This document shows, in pieces, positions 6,548 to 13,993 of a stretch of 22,943 nt of DNA. The position numbers were made by a program, and so were the translations under genes. Position 1 is the stretch's first letter. Every line of letters begins with the position of its first letter. Below the pieces are notes generated by a model that ran no database searches, was not told where the DNA came from, and saw nothing but the letters and a program-made list of their open reading frames with translations. Source of the stretch: GCA-2687515 sp046582475 (GTDB lineage Bacteria > Pseudomonadota > Alphaproteobacteria > Rhodospirillales > UBA2165); the NCBI GenBank assembly GCA_046582475.1, contig JAYGEH010000336.1, positions 1 to 22,943 of the forward strand, read 5' to 3'.

Positions 6548-7561
6548 ATGGCCCGCATCGTTCTTGGGCTTGCCACGTCGCACAGCCCGATGTTGTCGCT
6601 GGCGCCCGAACATTGGGATATCCGCACCCAGGCGGACCGGGACGAGCCGGCGCACCCTTACCGGGGCGGCACGTACGGCTTCGATGCGCTGATGGATGTG
6701 CGGCCCACCGAGGCCTTCATCGAACAGAACCATATCGACGTCCGGCGCAAGAATTACGATCGCTGCCAGGTTGGGCTGGATGCCCTCGGCGCCAAGCTGG
6801 ATGCGGTCGATCCCGATCTTTTGGTGGTCATCGGCGACGATCAGGAAGACTGGTTCCACACCGACGTGCTGCCCGCCTTCACGGTTTATTATGGCGCCAC
6901 CGTCTATGGCCAGGGCTTCGATCCGGCCAATCCGCCCGCTGATATGCCCGCGCCGATGATCCCGGCGCGCTCCAACTACAATCCGCTGGTCGATACGGAT
7001 CACCCCACCGACGCGGATTTGGGCCTGAAAATCATTGAGCGCGCCATCGCCGACGAGTTCGACGTCACCTCGTCCAATATGGCGCCTTCGCGCGCCGACG
7101 GGCCGATCGGCATCGGCCATGCCTTCGAATTCGTCAACCGGCGCATTCTGAAGGACCGGGTGGTGCCGAGCGTGCCGATCCTCTTGAACACCTACTATCC
7201 GCCGAACCAGCCGTCGGCCCGGCGCTGCTACAATTTCGGCCGCTCGATCGGCCGCGCCATCTCCGAATTGGAGCGGGACTGCACCATCGCCGTGGTGGCG
7301 TCCGGCGGGCTGACCCATTTCGTCATCGACGAGGAAACCGACTGGCGCCTGATCGAGGCCATGAAGACCCATGATATCGACGCAATCGCCGCCGAGCCGG
7401 CGCACACCTTCCAGTCGGGCACCTCGGAGATCAAGAACTGGATCACCCTGCTGGGGGTCTTGGCGGAGACTGGCTTCGAAATGGATTTGATCGACTATGT
7501 GCCCTGCTACCGCTCCGACGCCGGCACCGGCACCGCCATGGGCTTCGCCACCTGGAGCTGA
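6548..7561 (+). CDS. Class III extradiol ring-cleavage dioxygenase catalytic subunit (LigB-like)
   Basis: A 337-residue protein of the protocatechuate 4,5-dioxygenase beta / LigB superfamily, which uses non-haem Fe(II) to open catechol rings next to the hydroxyls. Seen: MARIVLGLATSHSPML with the iron-ligand His12; LVVIGDDQEDWF and FDVTSSNM in the core; FVNRRILKDRVVPSVPILLN; and VVASGGLTHFVIDEE, a strongly conserved block near the active site. The length suits a single-chain enzyme; there is no LigA-like small subunit next door. PobA, the enzyme that makes protocatechuate, is coded 2.1 kb downstream, so protocatechuate or a relative is the natural guess. Related proteins act on gallate or other catechols. 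The ATG at 6548 has GAAGGAG six bases ahead; an earlier in-frame start at 6524 is poorer. Confidence 0.85.
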   Translation: MARIVLGLATSHSPMLSLAPEHWDIRTQADRDEPAHPYRGGTYGFDALMDVRPTEAFIEQNHIDVRRKNYDRCQVGLDALGAKLDAVDPDLLVVIGDDQEDWFHTDVLPAFTVYYGATVYGQGFDPANPPADMPAPMIPARSNYNPLVDTDHPTDADLGLKIIERAIADEFDVTSSNMAPSRADGPIGIGHAFEFVNRRILKDRVVPSVPILLNTYYPPNQPSARRCYNFGRSIGRAISELERDCTIAVVASGGLTHFVIDEETDWRLIEAMKTHDIDAIAAEPAHTFQSGTSEIKNWITLLGVLAETGFEMDLIDYVPCYRSDAGTGTAMGFATWS

Positions 7562-7572
7562 GCAAGCTCAGC
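7557..7572. terminator. Short dyad holding both convergent stop codons
   Basis: GCTGAGC, two bases, GCTCAGC. The dioxygenase stop (TGA, + strand 7559-7561) and the glycosyltransferase stop (TGA, - strand 7568-7570) lie symmetrically in the arms. It could be a compact two-way hairpin, but the stem is only seven pairs and no T-run follows on either side. Confidence 0.3.
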
Positions 7573-9560
7573 CCTGTTGGCAGCGCTGCCGCCACAATTG
7601 CCGCACCGCGGAAAGAAAATCGTCTGCAAAACCGGGGCCGTCGCTTAAGGGGCTGGCGGCGACGGTGGCGCGCAAGCCTGATCGAAGCCGGGCCAGCCGG
7701 TCCGCATCGCCGGCAAGCTCGGCGGCCAATTTTATATATCCCCCGACATCGCCGGCGATGAATTGCCCGTGGCCGATGGTCCAAAGATGGCCGGCGGCGT
7801 GGCGCCCGGCCGGGCTCTCGCCGGGAAAGGTGAGAACCGGGACGCCCATCCACAAGGCTTCCAGTGTTGTCAGCCCGCCGGAATAGGGGAACGTGTCGAG
7901 GCCAATATCGATGCGGTTATAGCGCCCAAGAAAATCCCCGTGGGAGGCGCCGCCGAGGATGGTCAGGCGCTCCGGGGCAACGCCGAGGGCTTCGGTGATG
8001 CGGGCGGCGTTGGCCTGATCGTCCATGCCCTCATAGCCGAGCAGCAACTTTGAGCCCGGAACCTGGCCCAGAATTGCGGCCCAGGCTTCCAGCACCGCTG
8101 CGGTGATTTTGCGCGGCTGGTTGAGGCAGCCAAACGTAAGGAAGCCATTTTCCTCCGCCGGCAGCGGCCCCACATCGGGCGCGTCCTTGGGTGCATCGAA
8201 ACAGAACTGCCCGTGGCGCATATGAATGAGGCGCTCCTTGAAATTCGCTTCGTCACCGGGCGGAATATGGCGTTCGTCGGTCAACAGGGCATCGATGGCA
8301 TCGAGGCCGGTGGCGCCGGGATAACCGATGCCCCAGCTTATCTGCAAGGGCGCCGGCCGCATGGCGTAGACCGCCAACCGGTTGCCGCGGGCGTGGCCGG
8401 AGATTTCGAACAAAATATCGATGCCGTCACCGGCAATCCGCTCCGCCAATTCTTGGTTGCCCAGTGGGCGCACCTCGGCCCAGTGATCCGATGCCGTGCG
8501 CAATCGTTCGGTCATGGCATCGGGCGCCTGGCGGTTCGAATAGCAGAAGATTTCGGCGCCGCTGGAAGCCAAATTTTCCAGCACCGGGATCAGGAAATAG
8601 CCCACCGGGTGAAGGCCCAAATCGGACGACAGGAAGCCGAGGCGCAACCGCCTTTCAGGGTCGAAGCGCGCCCCATCGAACCGCGCGGCGGGCATTCCAT
8701 TCTTCCTGCGCCGCCGCCAGTTTTGCCGACGTGACGCCAGGCTCGAATTGCAGGGAATAGAGGTAATTGGAGCGCATTTCGGCCCGCTCCGGCTGCAGCG
8801 CCAGGGCATGGCGGTAGGCTTGGACGGCTTCACTGGCGGACCCCGTATCCAAAAGCGCGTTGCCCAAATTAAAATGAAACACCGCCGCCCCCGGCCTAAA
8901 TTTTATGGCGTCGTTATAGGCGTCGATGCCGCGCTTGGCGTCGCCAGCCGCCACATAGGCGTCGCCCAGATTGCCGTGCGCGTCGGCATAGTCGGGCGCC
9001 AGGCGGATAGCGGCCTCCAACTGGGCTATGGCGTTCTCGGGCCGTTTCAATTCCAAAAGTGCCGTGCCCAGATTGTTGCGTGCCTGGACGTGGTTTTCGT
9101 CCAAGTCCAGGGCGCGCTCGAAACATTGCAGTGCGTCTTCGGCCCGGTCCAAACGGTTTAGCAGGCTGCCCAGATTGTTGTGGTAGTCGGGATTGCCGCC
9201 GTCGAGACCGATGGCGCGGCGGTAGGCCGCTTCGGCGTCCGCCAGCCGGCCGGCGCTGGCCAAGGTGATGCCGAGATTATAGTGAATATCGGCGCGCCCC
9301 GGGTCGGCCTTGGCGGCGCGGCTAAGGTGATCGATGGCACCATCCGGATGGTTTTGGGCGCGCAATGCCAAACCCTTGATATGCAGGGCTTCGGGGTTGG
9401 CCCGCTGTTTCGCAAGCACCGCGTCACATAAGGCCACGGCGTCATCCAGCCGCCCGGCCAGCAATGCGCCCCGCGCCCGTTCCAGGTGCGCCTCGATGCC
9501 GCGCGCGGGTTTCGATGCCCCCTTGCCGCCCGCCTTTTTTCGCCGCTCGCTTCTGTTCAT
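7568..9560 (-). CDS. TPR and GT41 O-GlcNAc transferase-like protein, SPINDLY type (frameshifted)
   Basis: Two overlapping minus-strand frames make one protein of about 663 residues once one base is removed. The first (from ATG 9560) has a basic lead and about seven TPR repeats (DIHYNLGITLASAGRLADAE, ARNNLGTALLELKRPENAI). The second has the GT41 catalytic domain: RRLRLGFLSSDLGLHPVGYF, ISGHARGNRL, PAPLQISWGIGYPGATGLDA, FGCLNQPRKIT, LDTFPYSGGLTTLEALWMGV. That architecture is the bacterial SPINDLY/OGT-like family (COG3914), predicted to move a sugar from a nucleotide sugar to protein Ser/Thr. The break lies about 8678-8695 in a CCGCCGCGCGG stretch, between EEWNA and ARFDGARFDP. The span is 1,993 bases, one more than a multiple of three, so a single inserted base explains it. 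If real, only the TPR half (301 residues) would be made. No good ribosome-binding site was found before 9560. Confidence 0.85.
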
Positions 9561-9658
9561 CTGGTTGGGTCCATTTGATGACGCTTTTCAATGTGCAATA
9601 ATGCGGCCCGGCGATCCAATATTTATTAAAGCCCAGTATAAACCGGGAGGGGAATTCC
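9561..9658. promoter_or_regulatory. Divergent spacer before pobA
   Basis: 98 bases between the start of the glycosyltransferase gene (-) and pobA (+). It has an AT-rich core (ATATTTATTAAA near 9620-9631) that may carry the pobA -10 region, followed by GGGAGGGG, a strong ribosome-binding site for pobA. In many bacteria pobA is controlled by a divergent PobR regulator; none is present here. Confidence 0.4.
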
Positions 9659-10832
9659 ATGCGCACGCAAGTCGGCATTATCGGCGCCGGACCATCGGGG
9701 CTGCTGTTGAGCCAGATTTTGCACCTGGAAGGCATCGACAGCGTTGTCCTGGAACGGCGCAGCCCGGACTATGTCTTGGGGCGCATCCGCGCCGGCGTTT
9801 TGGAACAGGGCATGGTCGAAATGCTGCGCCGGGCCGGATGCGCCGAACGCATGGATAAAAAAAGGCTTGATCCATGACGGCTTCGATATTTGCTTCGGCG
9901 AAGTGCGCCACCGCATCGATCTCAAAAAGCACACCGGCGTCGGCGTCATGGTCTACGGCCAGACCGAAGTGACCAAGGATCTGATGGATGCCCGCGCCGC
10001 CGCCGGCGGGGCCGTGATCTACGAGGCCGAAGGCGTGCAAATCCACGATCTGGATTCCGATACGCCGAAGCTTACCTACAAAAAGGACGGCACCGAGCAC
10101 GAAGTGGTTTGCGATTACATCGCCGGCTGCGACGGCTTCCACGGGCCCAGCCGCCGGGCCATGCCAGAAAACGTGCTGAAAGAGCACGAGCGGGTCTATC
10201 CGTTCGGCTGGCTCGGCATTTTCACCGATACCCGCCCGGTCGCCGACGAGTTGATCTATGTCAATCACTGGCGCGGCTTTGCCCTATGCTCGATGCGCTC
10301 GATGACGCGCAGCCGCTATTACATTCAATGCGCCTTCGATGAGAATCTGGACGAATGGACCGACGACCGCTTTTGGGACGAATTGCGCGTGCGCCTGCCC
10401 GCCGACGCCGCCGAGGGCATCGAAATGGGGACGTCGATCGAAAAAAGCATCGCGCCGTTGCGCAGTTTCGTGGCCGAGCCGATGCGCCACGGGCGGCTGT
10501 TCCTGGCCGGCGACGCCGCCCATATCGTGCCGCCGACGGGAGCCAAGGGCTTGAACCTGGCGGCCTCCGACATCCATTTCCTGTCGAACGCGCTGATCGC
10601 CTATTACCAGAACGGGCAGACCGATCTCATGGACCGCTATTCCGACAAATGCCTGAACCGCATCTGGAAGGCGGAGCGGTTTTCCTGGTGGATGACCACC
10701 GTGCTGCACCGCTTCCCCGACCAGAACAGCTTCGATCGGGGCATCCAACTGGCGGAATTGGAATACCTCACTTCGTCCGAGCCGGCGCAGGCGGCCTTCG
10801 CCGAGAACTATGTGGGGCTGCCGTTTGAATGA
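9659..10832 (+). CDS. pobA: 4-hydroxybenzoate 3-monooxygenase (frameshift in A7 run)
   Basis: A flavoprotein that turns 4-hydroxybenzoate into protocatechuate with NAD(P)H and O2. Seen: MRTQVGIIGAGPSGLLLSQI (FAD-binding GxGxxG), PDYVLGRIRAGVLEQGMVEM, YGQTEVTKDLMDAR, CDYIAGCDGFHGPSRR, ELIYVNHWRGFALCSMRS (the Tyr, Ser and Arg that hold the substrate carboxylate and hydroxyl in the Pseudomonas enzyme), GDAAHIVPPTGAKGLNLAAS and a terminal ENYVGLPFE. After codons ATG GAT at 9851-9856 there are seven A residues; six would keep the frame. As written, translation stops at 9877 after 72 residues. The span is 1,174 bases (390 residues plus stop plus one base), the normal PobA length. Everything after the break is well conserved, so the indel is recent or an assembly error. 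It ends six bases before the convergent dehydrogenase gene. Confidence 0.92.
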
Positions 10833-10838
10833 GGCGGG

Positions 10839-11810
10839 CTAGTCCCCCGCCTTCGGCATCAAATCCATGTGCTGCAGCAGCCCGATGAAGGTGGCCAGCT
10901 TTTCCCGGCGGTAGGCGTCGGCGTCAATCTCGCTGAAATCGTAAAACCCCTTGCCGGTCTTGAGGCCGAGATCGCCGGCTTGCATCTTCTCGGCGACGAT
11001 GTCCGGCGGCGCGAAGCGGGGGCCCAGTTTTTCGGCCAGGTAATTGCCGGCGTGGTAGAGGATATCGACGCCGCCGTAGTCGGTGAACTCGACGAAGCCC
11101 ATGGTGGCGTAACGGATGCCGAAGCCGGTGCGCACCGCCTTGTCGATGTCTTCGGGCGCCGCGACGCCTTCTTCGACCATGCGCGCCGCCTCGTTCATGG
11201 CGGCCGCTTGCAGGCGCGGCACGATGTAGCCGGGCGATGCGTTGCAGCGCACGGTTACCTTGCCGATGGATTCCAATAGCGATGTGAAGCGGGCGATCAC
11301 GTCTTCGGAGGTGTGATCCGAGGGGCTGACCTCGACCAGGGGGATCAGATAGGCCGGGTTGAGGAAATGGGCGTTGAGGAAATTTTCCGGGTGCGCCGTG
11401 TGCGCCGCCAATTCGCCGGACAGCATGGTCGAGGTGGTCGAGGCGATGACGGCGCCATCGGGGACCATTTCGCTGGCCCTGGCGAGGGCGTCGGCTTTGG
11501 CCGCCATGGTTTCGGTGACGCCCTCGAAGACGAAATCGGCGGCGGCCAGAACCGCCTCGACGTCGCCAAATGGAGCCAGGTGTATGCGCTCCAGCACGGT
11601 TGGTATGTGCGCCCCGTCCAGGACGCCGAGGGAGGCCAGGAATTCCAGGTTCTCGGTAATCTCGGCGCGCGCCCCGGCCAGCAGCGTGTCCGATGCATCG
11701 GCGGTGCGCTGCTTGAAATCCAGGATCGTGACCGGCCGGCCGGAATAGGCGAAGGCGTGGGCGATACCGCGCCCCATGCGGCCGGCGCCCAAAGCCACAA
11801 TCCCGGTCAT
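10839..11810 (-). CDS. 3-hydroxyacyl-CoA dehydrogenase family protein
   Basis: A 323-residue NAD-dependent dehydrogenase. The Rossmann start is VALGAGRMGRGIAHAFAYSG. The middle has DFVFEGVTETMAAK, IASTTSTMLSGELA and AHFLNPAYLIPLVEVSPS, which in the family supplies the catalytic His (H-x-x-N-P). The C-terminal helical domain ends GLKTGKGFYDF. Family members oxidise 3-hydroxyacyl-CoA, but also non-CoA substrates such as L-carnitine and L-gulonate, and this is a short single-function form. No thiolase, hydratase or CoA-ligase gene accompanies it, so a small 3-hydroxy acid is at least as likely as a CoA ester. Its ATG overlaps the stop of the preceding ODH-family gene (ATGA), so the two are translationally coupled. 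It is the last gene of the operon. Confidence 0.87.
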   Translation of the reverse strand: MTGIVALGAGRMGRGIAHAFAYSGRPVTILDFKQRTADASDTLLAGARAEITENLEFLASLGVLDGAHIPTVLERIHLAPFGDVEAVLAAADFVFEGVTETMAAKADALARASEMVPDGAVIASTTSTMLSGELAAHTAHPENFLNAHFLNPAYLIPLVEVSPSDHTSEDVIARFTSLLESIGKVTVRCNASPGYIVPRLQAAAMNEAARMVEEGVAAPEDIDKAVRTGFGIRYATMGFVEFTDYGGVDILYHAGNYLAEKLGPRFAPPDIVAEKMQAGDLGLKTGKGFYDFSEIDADAYRREKLATFIGLLQHMDLMPKAGD

Positions 11811-12877
11811 GCCGCGAAGCCCGATTGCAAAAAAGCGGCCAGTTCATCGCGGCTCAAACCATCCAGGCCCAGGCTCGACAACGTCCGTCCGGTGGCCTTG
11901 AAATCGCTGCCCGTAATGGCGCCGCCGATCGCCAGGAAGCCGTTGATCAGGGGCAGATCGAGCCCCGCCAGCTCGCCCAGGGAGGCCATCAGCGATAGTC
12001 CGAGGCGGGTGTCCTCGACCATGTAGCGGTGGCCGTTGAGGTCGATGTATTCGCGCCAATCGCCACTGTCGGTCAGCCGTTCGTGGGACGCGTTGCCGTA
12101 CATCCATTCGTCGCGGGCATCGTCGTAATGATCGGCCAGGGGAAAGTGGGGGGCGCCGTAGCCCAACGCCTCGCGCAGTCGGACACGCTCGCCGTCCAGG
12201 GCGTCGGTGGTGCGCCGGATCGACGGCTGGGTGCCTTCGTTGTGGATGTCCCATTCGTCGAAATGTTCCAGCGGCCCGGCATTCATGATGATCAGCGGCG
12301 GATGGATGATCGGCCCGGCGTTCATCAGGGCGCCGTCCAGGGCATCGGTCAGCGGCTCCACCGGATAGACGGCGCCGATCACATTGAGCGCCCGCTCGCT
12401 CTCGCTGGCCGGGAAGACGCCGGTGGGCAGGCGCGTGGCATAGACGCTGATGCGCACCTGGCTGACGCCTTGTTTGCGCGCCAGATACGGCAGGGTCCCG
12501 GTTTCGGCGAAGGCGGTTTTGGCTTGGTTGCCGGCATCCCGGGCGGCCTTGGCAAAGATATAAGAGCCCAAGGTGCCGGGCGGCAGGAACGCCACCTGGC
12601 CATCCCGCCAGTGGGGCGCCAGATGCTTGGCCAAATCCAGGTGGCTGGTGGCGGGCAGGGGGATGACCACCAGCTCGGCGCCGTCCATGGCTTCGCCCAC
12701 CTCGCCGGTGCTGAGCGCGATCTTCACATCGCGGCTGCCCTGCCAATCGGTCAGCGTGATGGCGGCGGTGAGCTGGGCGGCGTCCCTGCGCCAGAGGCGC
12801 ACCCGATGCCCGGCTTCGGTGAGATGTGCCGCCGCCGCGTAACAGCCGTGGCCGCCGCCGATGACCGCGATCTCCAT
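11807..12877 (-). CDS. NAD/NADP octopine/nopaline dehydrogenase family protein
   Basis: A 356-residue protein with an N-terminal Rossmann domain (MEIAVIGGGHGCYAAAAHLT) and the all-helical ODH C-terminal domain. That domain shows ALMNAGPIIHPPLIIMNAGP, with the His of the N-x-x-x-x-H-P signature, then HFDEWDIHNEGTQPSIRRTT and the later HRYMVEDTRLGLSLMASLGE. Opine dehydrogenases join or split an amino group and a 2-oxo acid by reductive amination (octopine, nopaline, tauropine and relatives). Bacterial catabolic operons use distant members for unknown substrates. It starts two bases after the decarboxylase beta stop and overlaps the next gene by four bases. Family call is firm; substrate is unknown. 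Confidence 0.85.
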   Translation of the reverse strand: MEIAVIGGGHGCYAAAAHLTEAGHRVRLWRRDAAQLTAAITLTDWQGSRDVKIALSTGEVGEAMDGAELVVIPLPATSHLDLAKHLAPHWRDGQVAFLPPGTLGSYIFAKAARDAGNQAKTAFAETGTLPYLARKQGVSQVRISVYATRLPTGVFPASESERALNVIGAVYPVEPLTDALDGALMNAGPIIHPPLIIMNAGPLEHFDEWDIHNEGTQPSIRRTTDALDGERVRLREALGYGAPHFPLADHYDDARDEWMYGNASHERLTDSGDWREYIDLNGHRYMVEDTRLGLSLMASLGELAGLDLPLINGFLAIGGAITGSDFKATGRTLSSLGLDGLSRDELAAFLQSGFAA

Positions 12878-12879
12878 GA

Positions 12880-13458
12880 TCAGGGCTCGAATTCAGGGTC
12901 TAGGGCGGCCCGGAAATCGTCCCGGATTTGGGCGCCGTGCATCATCCGGTAATCCATTTCCGGCGGCGGACCGGGTTCGATCTTGAGGCTGGCGAACACC
13001 GGACCCTCGGCCTGCAACAGGGTGCCGAGGCCGCCCTCGAAATCGGCCAGGTCGGAAAATTCCTGGGCGCTGGCATAGCCGGCGGCGCGGGCGAAACCGG
13101 CGAAATCGGCCTGGCCCCGGCCCGGGATCGGGTGCCCGCCATTGGCTTCGTAGGTGCCGTTTTCCGCCACGAAATGGATCAGGTTCTTGGGCGCTTGGCC
13201 GGCGATGGTGACCAGACTGCCCATGTTCATCAGCAGGCTGCCGTCGCCGTCGAGCACCAGGACGCGCCGCCGGGGCATGCCGATGGCGAGGCCCAAGGCG
13301 TGGCTTGAGGCCAGCCCCATGGCGCCGGTGAAGATATAGTTGAGCGGGCTGGGGCGGATTTTGATCCATTCGAAGGCGGTGGTGTAGACGGCGACGACGA
13401 TGGTGTCATCGCTCAATTGTTCGGCCAGAATTTCCAGGCATTCGTTGCGCTTCATCAT
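12880..13458 (-). CDS. ThDP-dependent decarboxylase beta subunit (sulfopyruvate/phosphonopyruvate decarboxylase-like)
   Basis: 192 residues forming the pyrophosphate-binding (C-terminal type) domain of a thiamine diphosphate enzyme. The signature GDGSLLMNMGSLVTIAGQ followed by IHFVAENGTYEANGG is the G-D-G-S ... N motif that binds Mg and diphosphate. GAMGLASSHALGLAIG matches the ComE / phosphonopyruvate decarboxylase start of this domain. Split small alpha and beta chains of about 170 and 190 residues are typical of sulfopyruvate decarboxylase ComD/ComE. The start is the first of two adjacent ATGs (13458), with GGAG seven bases ahead, five bases after the alpha stop codon. It needs the alpha subunit for a complete active site. 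Confidence 0.83.
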   Translation of the reverse strand: MMKRNECLEILAEQLSDDTIVVAVYTTAFEWIKIRPSPLNYIFTGAMGLASSHALGLAIGMPRRRVLVLDGDGSLLMNMGSLVTIAGQAPKNLIHFVAENGTYEANGGHPIPGRGQADFAGFARAAGYASAQEFSDLADFEGGLGTLLQAEGPVFASLKIEPGPPPEMDYRMMHGAQIRDDFRAALDPEFEP

Positions 13459-13462
13459 GGCG

Positions 13463-13993
13463 TTACTCCGCTGCCGGGCTCTGCCCGATAAGAAGGGCGG
13501 TGGGGTGGGACGCCGCATAGGCGTCTTCGATGGCCGGGCCGATCAGGGCCACGTCGCCCTCGGTTTCGATCAGGGCGTGGGCGATGCCCATGGCGTCCAA
13601 TATGGGCTCGACAATGCGGACGCCGTAATTCCTGGCCTCCGACGGCGCTTCCCCCGGCGCCTTTTCCAACAGACCGACCATCAGGCAGATGGGCATGTCA
13701 TATTCGACGCCGACGGCGCGGACGGCGTTGATGGAATCCAAAAAGCCGGTGTTCTGGATCAGGATCAGGGCGCGCTGGCCGGCGTAAGACAATCCGGCCG
13801 AGATGCCGATGCCCTCGTCCTCCTTGCAGACCGCGATGTGGCGCAACTCTGGATCGTTCGATATGGGCCGCAACAGGCCATCGCTGGTGGTGATATCGGG
13901 CACCGTGATGATGGTGCCGACGCCGGCGCCTTTCACGGCGGCGATGATGCTCGGGCCGCGCACCGGATTGGCCCCGGAATTACGATCACTCAC
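13463..13993 (-). CDS. ThDP-dependent decarboxylase alpha subunit (sulfopyruvate/phosphonopyruvate decarboxylase-like)
   Basis: 176 residues forming the pyrimidine-binding domain. GVGTIITVPDITTSDGLLRP gives the substrate-side loop, and HIAVCKEDEGIGISAGLSYA carries the conserved Glu that activates thiamine diphosphate. ALILIQNTGFLDSINAVRAV and YDMPICLMVG follow as in ComD-like proteins. It would decarboxylate a 2-oxo acid to an aldehyde; ComD/ComE work on sulfopyruvate and Ppd on phosphonopyruvate, but the family is wider. The start is GTG at 13993, inside the end of the TRAP permease gene (overlap eight bases, another frame), so translation is likely coupled. No strong ribosome-binding site is seen. 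It pairs with the beta gene immediately after it. Confidence 0.82.
   Translation of the reverse strand: MSDRNSGANPVRGPSIIAAVKGAGVGTIITVPDITTSDGLLRPISNDPELRHIAVCKEDEGIGISAGLSYAGQRALILIQNTGFLDSINAVRAVGVEYDMPICLMVGLLEKAPGEAPSEARNYGVRIVEPILDAMGIAHALIETEGDVALIGPAIEDAYAASHPTALLIGQSPAAE

Noticed and set aside
6422..7405. Long minus-strand open frame continuing upstream of the amidohydrolase, antisense to the dioxygenase gene
   Set aside because: The family start and a good ribosome-binding site are at 6421. The upstream part is the shadow of the + strand dioxygenase and resembles nothing.
9851..9870. Programmed -1 ribosomal frameshifting at the A7 tract in pobA
   Set aside because: The frame needed is +1 (or minus 2) relative to the start, so a -1 slip would not restore PobA. 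No PobA known uses such a device.
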